NCBI GenBank assembly: GCA_964509295.1
Contig: CAZDWS010000009.1
Span: 62,001 to 126,000, forward strand
Reading direction: 5' to 3'
Origin: JBGSQR01 sp964509295
GTDB lineage: Bacteria > Desulfobacterota > Desulfuromonadia > Geobacterales > Pseudopelobacteraceae
Length of the DNA stretch: 64,000 bases
A program made the position numbers and the translations under genes. How positions within the stretch are numbered: the stretch's first letter is position 1; each line of letters opens with the position of its first letter. Positions 60,279-64,000 of this stretch are shown here, in pieces. The notes below the pieces were generated by a model. That model was given only the letters and a program-made list of their open reading frames with translations, made no database searches and was not told where the DNA came from.

Positions 60279-61940
60279 TCAGATTAACAGCAGCGGCTGT
60301 TCCAGCAGCTGACGGAGTCTGGCCAGGAACCTGGCGCCAACGGCTCCGTCGATCAATCTATGATCGATTGACAGGCAGAGATTCATCATCGGCCTGATAA
60401 CAACTGCCCCTTCAAAAACAACCGGTTTCTGAACAATACGGCAGACTCCAAGAATCGCACTCTCGGGCTGATTGATAATGGGTGTAAAATGATCTATTCC
60501 AAACATACCCAGATTGGTGACCGTAAACGTGCCGCCTTTGATTTCATCGGGCAGCAAAGCCCCCTGCCGCGCTTTCTGGCTTAACCCGTCAATCTCTTCA
60601 CGCAGCCTGACTATCGACTTCTGGTTGGCGTCCTTGATAACCGGCACAATCAGTCCGTTATCCAGGGCAACAGCCATGCCGACGTTGACGGATTCGTGAA
60701 CAACCACTCTGCCATTGATCAGGCTTGAGTTCACGTCCTTGAATTCGGTCAAGGTATGGGCGACGCACTTGATAATGATTTCAGTAAAGGAGATTTTTTT
60801 GCCGGAGGCAGCAGAGAGCTTATTTTTCAACTCGGTAACTGCTGTCATATCGACTTCACTGGTCATATTAACATGTGGAGCAAGCGACCAGCTCAAACTC
60901 ATGCGCTCTGAAATCACCTTTCTCATACCGGCAATCGGCACTCCGGCTGCGGATGCTGCAGCAGGTACTAAAGCAGTTGCCGGCTGGCCTACTGCAGGTT
61001 TGGTAATTGCTGCCAGCACATCATCATTCATGATGCGGGAATCTTTCTTAATCGCTGTCATATCAACACCATATTCTGCAGCGGTTTTTGCAGCCAGAGG
61101 TGATGTCCTGACTTTATTGCGCTCGCTGTAACCGATGATGTCGCGCTCCACAATACGGCCTTCCGGTCCTGTTCCGGTAACAACTGTCAGGTCAATGCAC
61201 TGTTCTTTGGCCATTTTCCTGGCCAGCGGAGAGGCAGCCACTCGTTCACCGGCAGCACGTGGAACTGCAGTTGGCTGAACAGGTGCTGAAACAACTGTAT
61301 TCGTTACCGGTGAAGCAACAGCGGCGACAGCGCCAGATTGAACCGTTGCTCCCGGTTCACCGATGACGGCAATTGTTGCCTGAACATTGGCGGCACTACC
61401 TTCCGGGTAGCGAAGCTCAAGAACTGTGCCCTCAAAGGTTGATTCCAGCTGATTAGTGATTTTGTCCGTTTCAACTTCAACCAGCAGGTCTCCGATGGCA
61501 ACCTTGTCACCGACATTTTTAAACCATTTGGTGATGGTGCCTTCGGTCATGGTCAGGCCGAGCTGCGGCATCTTGAACTCCGAAGCCTGCAAACCGCTGT
61601 TGTCTGTCAGAGGTGCCGGCATGGCAGGCACTGGCGGTTCAGGCGCCGGCACGCTGACTTCGACGACAGCGGCAGCAGCAGCAGCAGGCTGTACCTTTTC
61701 GCCTGGCGCGCCGATTATTACTATTGGTGACTGTACTGCAGCAGCGGCTCCTTCGGGCACCAGAATTTCAAGAACAGTGCCTTCGATGGTCGATTCCAGC
61801 TGATTAGTGATCTTGTCTGTCTCAACTTCGACCAACAGGTCTCCGATAGCGACAGTATCACCGATATTTTTAAGCCACTTGCTTATGGTTCCTTCGGTCA
61901 TTGTCAGACCGAGTTGTGGCATCTTGAATTCGGTAGCCAT
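60279..61940 (-). CDS. acoC: Dihydrolipoamide acetyltransferase (E2) of the acetoin complex, two lipoyl domains
   Basis: A 553-residue E2. Two nearly identical lipoyl domains carry lipoylated lysines at Lys-43 and Lys-160 (both in ETDKITNQLES). Ala/Pro-rich linkers follow. There are two peripheral-subunit-binding-like segments (about 235-270, SPLARKMAKEQCIDL...GRIVERDI; about 279-313, SPLAAKTAAEYGVDM). The catalytic domain (about 330-553) ends with the DHRLIDGAVG motif (His and Asp). It transfers acetyl from acetoin cleavage to CoA. Most AcoC proteins have one lipoyl domain, so the duplication is notable. Confidence 0.93.
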   Translation of the reverse strand: MATEFKMPQLGLTMTEGTISKWLKNIGDTVAIGDLLVEVETDKITNQLESTIEGTVLEILVPEGAAAAVQSPIVIIGAPGEKVQPAAAAAAVVEVSVPAPEPPVPAMPAPLTDNSGLQASEFKMPQLGLTMTEGTITKWFKNVGDKVAIGDLLVEVETDKITNQLESTFEGTVLELRYPEGSAANVQATIAVIGEPGATVQSGAVAAVASPVTNTVVSAPVQPTAVPRAAGERVAASPLARKMAKEQCIDLTVVTGTGPEGRIVERDIIGYSERNKVRTSPLAAKTAAEYGVDMTAIKKDSRIMNDDVLAAITKPAVGQPATALVPAAASAAGVPIAGMRKVISERMSLSWSLAPHVNMTSEVDMTAVTELKNKLSAASGKKISFTEIIIKCVAHTLTEFKDVNSSLINGRVVVHESVNVGMAVALDNGLIVPVIKDANQKSIVRLREEIDGLSQKARQGALLPDEIKGGTFTVTNLGMFGIDHFTPIINQPESAILGVCRIVQKPVVFEGAVVIRPMMNLCLSIDHRLIDGAVGARFLARLRQLLEQPLLLI

Positions 61941-61972
61941 TTGATATTTTCTCCCGATAATTATTTGTAACG

Positions 61973-62947
61973 CTATGCAACGACTTCCTTGACGCCGGCA
62001 ATGATATCCTTGATGCTTGGATAGGTGAGATCCTCAAGAGCCGGACTGAACGGAGACACCACATTAAGACCTGCAACCCGTTTAACCGGAGCATCCAAAT
62101 AATCAAACACACCTTCCATAATCTGGGCAGAGAGCTCACCGGCAAAGCCATTACGTTTCGATGATTCCTGCACGATAACCACCCGGTGGGTTTTCTTGAC
62201 CGAAGCTTCAACCGCTTCCCAGTCCAGCGGAACAATTGATCTCAAATCCAGGACTTCAGCGTTGATGCCCTCTTTTGCCAACTCCTCGGCAGCCTTAAGG
62301 GCAAAGTGGACCTGACGCGACCATGCAATAATGGTGACATCAGTACCGGCCCGCTTGACATCGGCTTTACCGAGCGGAATGACATACTCCTCTTTCGGCA
62401 CTTCACCTTTCATGGCATAGAGCAGTTTGTGCTCCAGGAACATGACCGGGTCATTGTCACGAATAGCAGCCTTTAAGAGACCCTTTGCATCATAAGGAGT
62501 ACTCGGCGTGATAACCTTTAGTCCCGGGAACATTGCAAAAAGCGATTCCAGACTCTGGGAGTGCTGACCGGCATTTCTGCGTCCGGCACCGCCCGGTGCA
62601 CGGATAACCATCGGAATTGTGACCTGGCCGCCGGTCATGTAACGCAGCTTCGCGGCCTGATTGACAATCGGGTCCAGGCAGATCGGAGCAAAATCCACAT
62701 ACATCAGTTCAACTATCGGACGCAGTCCACGCATGGCGGCACCGACAGCCATTCCGGTAAAACCGGCTTCGGAGATGGGCGTATCAATAACGCGATGAGC
62801 ACCGAATTCATCCATAAAACCTTTTGTCAGACCAAAAACACTGCCCATCAGCCCCATGTCTTCACCAAGAATAAAACAAGAACTATCGCGAACCATCTCT
62901 TCATGCATGGCTTCACTGATCGCCTGCCCGTAGGTAATCGTTTTCAT
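61973..62947 (-). CDS. acoB: Acetoin dehydrogenase E1 beta subunit
   Basis: A 324-residue transketolase-type beta subunit: ITYGQAISEAMHEEMVRDSSCFILGEDMG, VRAPGGAGRRNAGQHSQSLESLFAMFPGL, EHKLLYAMKGEVP, and DLRSIVPLDWEAVEASVKKTHRVVIVQE. Together with AcoA it cleaves acetoin to acetaldehyde and an acetyl unit handed to AcoC. ATG overlaps the acoA stop as ATGA. By sequence alone it could be a branched-chain or pyruvate E1 beta; the operon makes acetoin most likely. Confidence 0.92.
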   Translation of the reverse strand: MKTITYGQAISEAMHEEMVRDSSCFILGEDMGLMGSVFGLTKGFMDEFGAHRVIDTPISEAGFTGMAVGAAMRGLRPIVELMYVDFAPICLDPIVNQAAKLRYMTGGQVTIPMVIRAPGGAGRRNAGQHSQSLESLFAMFPGLKVITPSTPYDAKGLLKAAIRDNDPVMFLEHKLLYAMKGEVPKEEYVIPLGKADVKRAGTDVTIIAWSRQVHFALKAAEELAKEGINAEVLDLRSIVPLDWEAVEASVKKTHRVVIVQESSKRNGFAGELSAQIMEGVFDYLDAPVKRVAGLNVVSPFSPALEDLTYPSIKDIIAGVKEVVA

Positions 62948-63939
62948 CGCGCAACACTCCTTTCATTATCCATGGAATAAACATCAGTTGTGACCTGATC
63001 CGGTTCCGGATAAGGAGAGTTTTTGGCAAACTCAACAGCTGCTTCAATTTCTACTTTTACGGATTCTTCTATTTCGTCAAGTTCAGAAGCCTTGGCTACA
63101 CGACTACTTACAATATCTGTGCGCAGACGGGTAAGCGGATCACGCTCTTTCCATTCGGCAACCTCTTCCGCCGACTTGTACATTTGCGGGTCACCTTCGT
63201 AATGACCACGGTGCCTGTATGTCTTGCACTCGATCAGACTTGGGCCTTCGCCGCTGCGGGCACGGTCGACAGCTTCCTTGACCGCTTCATAAACAGCAAA
63301 GACGTCATTGCCATCAACAACTTTACCGGGAATGTTATAGGCAACAGCGCGATCGGCAATATCGGCCACGTTGCAGACACGATCGATGCAGACAGAAACG
63401 CCGTATTTGTTATTTTCACAGATAAATACGCAAGGCAGATGCCAGGCCGAGGCCATATTGATGACCTCATGAAAAGTACCCTGATTAGATGCTGCATCGC
63501 CAAAGAAGGACAGTGTCACTTCTTTTTTGCCCATGATTTTTGAGGCCAGGGCTGAACCGGCTGCAAGCGGAATGCCAGCACCGACAATACCATTGGCACC
63601 CAGGATACCAAGGCTGGTATCAACTATGTGCATGGAACCGCCCTTGCCTTTGCAATAACCGGTTGCCTTGCCAAACAGTTCCGCCATCATGATATCCAGC
63701 TTGCCACCTTTGGCAAGACAGTGACCATGACCGCGATGGGTAGAGGTGATGAAATCGCTGGGTTCCAGCGCAAAGCAGGAACCTACTTCAGCCGCTTCCT
63801 GTCCAGCACATGTATGAATGTTCCCTGCCATTGCTCCCTGCATGAACAGTTCCGCCGCTTTTAACTCGAACTGCCGAATCCTGCACATTTCGCGATAAAA
63901 ATGGAGCGACATCTTTTTACCGTATTTTTTTGCTCCCAT
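62944..63939 (-). CDS. acoA: Acetoin dehydrogenase E1 alpha subunit
   Basis: A 331-residue ThDP-dependent E1 alpha: FELKAAELFMQGAMAGNIHTCAGQEAAEVG, the HRGHGH and GKATGYCKGKGGSMHI segments, ThDP-Mg motif FFGDAASNQGTFHEVINMASAWHLPCVFICENN, and CKTYRHRGHYEGDP. Start ATG 63939 with GGGAG upstream. Probably first gene of the acetoin operon; only 61 bases upstream are in view, and no promoter or activator gene can be judged. Confidence 0.93.
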   Translation of the reverse strand: MGAKKYGKKMSLHFYREMCRIRQFELKAAELFMQGAMAGNIHTCAGQEAAEVGSCFALEPSDFITSTHRGHGHCLAKGGKLDIMMAELFGKATGYCKGKGGSMHIVDTSLGILGANGIVGAGIPLAAGSALASKIMGKKEVTLSFFGDAASNQGTFHEVINMASAWHLPCVFICENNKYGVSVCIDRVCNVADIADRAVAYNIPGKVVDGNDVFAVYEAVKEAVDRARSGEGPSLIECKTYRHRGHYEGDPQMYKSAEEVAEWKERDPLTRLRTDIVSSRVAKASELDEIEESVKVEIEAAVEFAKNSPYPEPDQVTTDVYSMDNERSVAR

Positions 63940-64000
63940 GTGATAACTCCCTGTTTCATATTGATGATGCAGCTGTCCCTATCGGCCTCCGATATCAAAC

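Noticed and set aside
1..64000. CRISPR arrays, insertion sequences, prophage, tRNA or rRNA genes
   Set aside because: No regular repeat-spacer pattern, transposase, phage or structural RNA genes were recognised in the window.

Overview
The window reads as chromosomal DNA of a Geobacter/Pelobacter-type deltaproteobacterium (Desulfuromonadota). This is inferred from four things: the smc-ftsY-zapBA-ygfA-rny block, the monomeric isocitrate dehydrogenase, a radical SAM maturase that resembles the Geobacter 'geopeptide' type, and an acetoin dehydrogenase complex next to citrate lyase. Acetoin plus citrate metabolism fits a Pelobacter propionicus-like fermenter, but the species cannot be proved from sequence alone. 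Most genes lie on the minus strand; the plus-strand runs are 25.0-28.0, 33.4-37.8 and 45.7-46.5 kb. No rRNA, tRNA, CRISPR array, insertion sequence or prophage was seen.

Layout. 1-7.9 kb: cell-cycle and RNA block (rny, 5-formyl-THF cyclo-ligase, probable 6S RNA, zapA, zapB-like, ftsY, a Roadblock-like protein, smc). 8-9 kb: a receiver protein with an MshEN-type N-terminus. 9.3-17.2 kb: an eight-gene operon read leftward, icd-citC-citD-PPC-citE-citF-citX-citG. 17.7-20.3 kb: split chromate transporter and a secreted FG-GAP protein. 20.5-24.5 kb: porin, AbrB-type permease, CitMHS citrate transporter. 25-27.3 kb: CitA/CitB-type two-component system. 27.4-30.7 kb: secreted hypothetical, HD-GYP response regulator, CheX-like protein. 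31.2-31.8 kb: HigBA-type toxin-antitoxin. 31.85-39.4 kb: a RiPP-like locus (32-residue precursor plus radical SAM/SPASM maturase) divergent from a TonB receptor / binding protein / histidine kinase operon, then a sigma-54 response regulator. 39.4-45.3 kb: tetrapyrrole operon. 45.7-46.5 kb: thioredoxin and TlpA-like protein. 46.7-54 kb: truA, hslO, a small Ala/Lys-rich secreted protein, a nucleotide-sugar epimerase, ilvC flanked by two AEC permeases. 53.3-63.9 kb: acetoin dehydrogenase genes acoABCL, two PPC-domain proteins, a ThDP decarboxylase-like enzyme, a threonine/butanediol-type dehydrogenase, lipB and lipA.

The genes suggest a citrate module. The CitA/CitB-like system sits beside the CitMHS transporter. 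A 20-bp motif of the form GGTTTTGnnGATATTGGCAG lies exactly 35 nt upstream of a -35 box in front of both the transporter gene and the icd-cit operon, and both promoters use a 16-nt spacer. Lipoate genes at the end of the acetoin cluster would supply the two lipoyl domains of AcoC.

The most novel-looking system is the small peptide plus SPASM maturase at 31.85-33.3 kb and its divergent envelope-spanning signalling operon. Several families of GC-rich palindromic repeats occupy the intergenic spaces.
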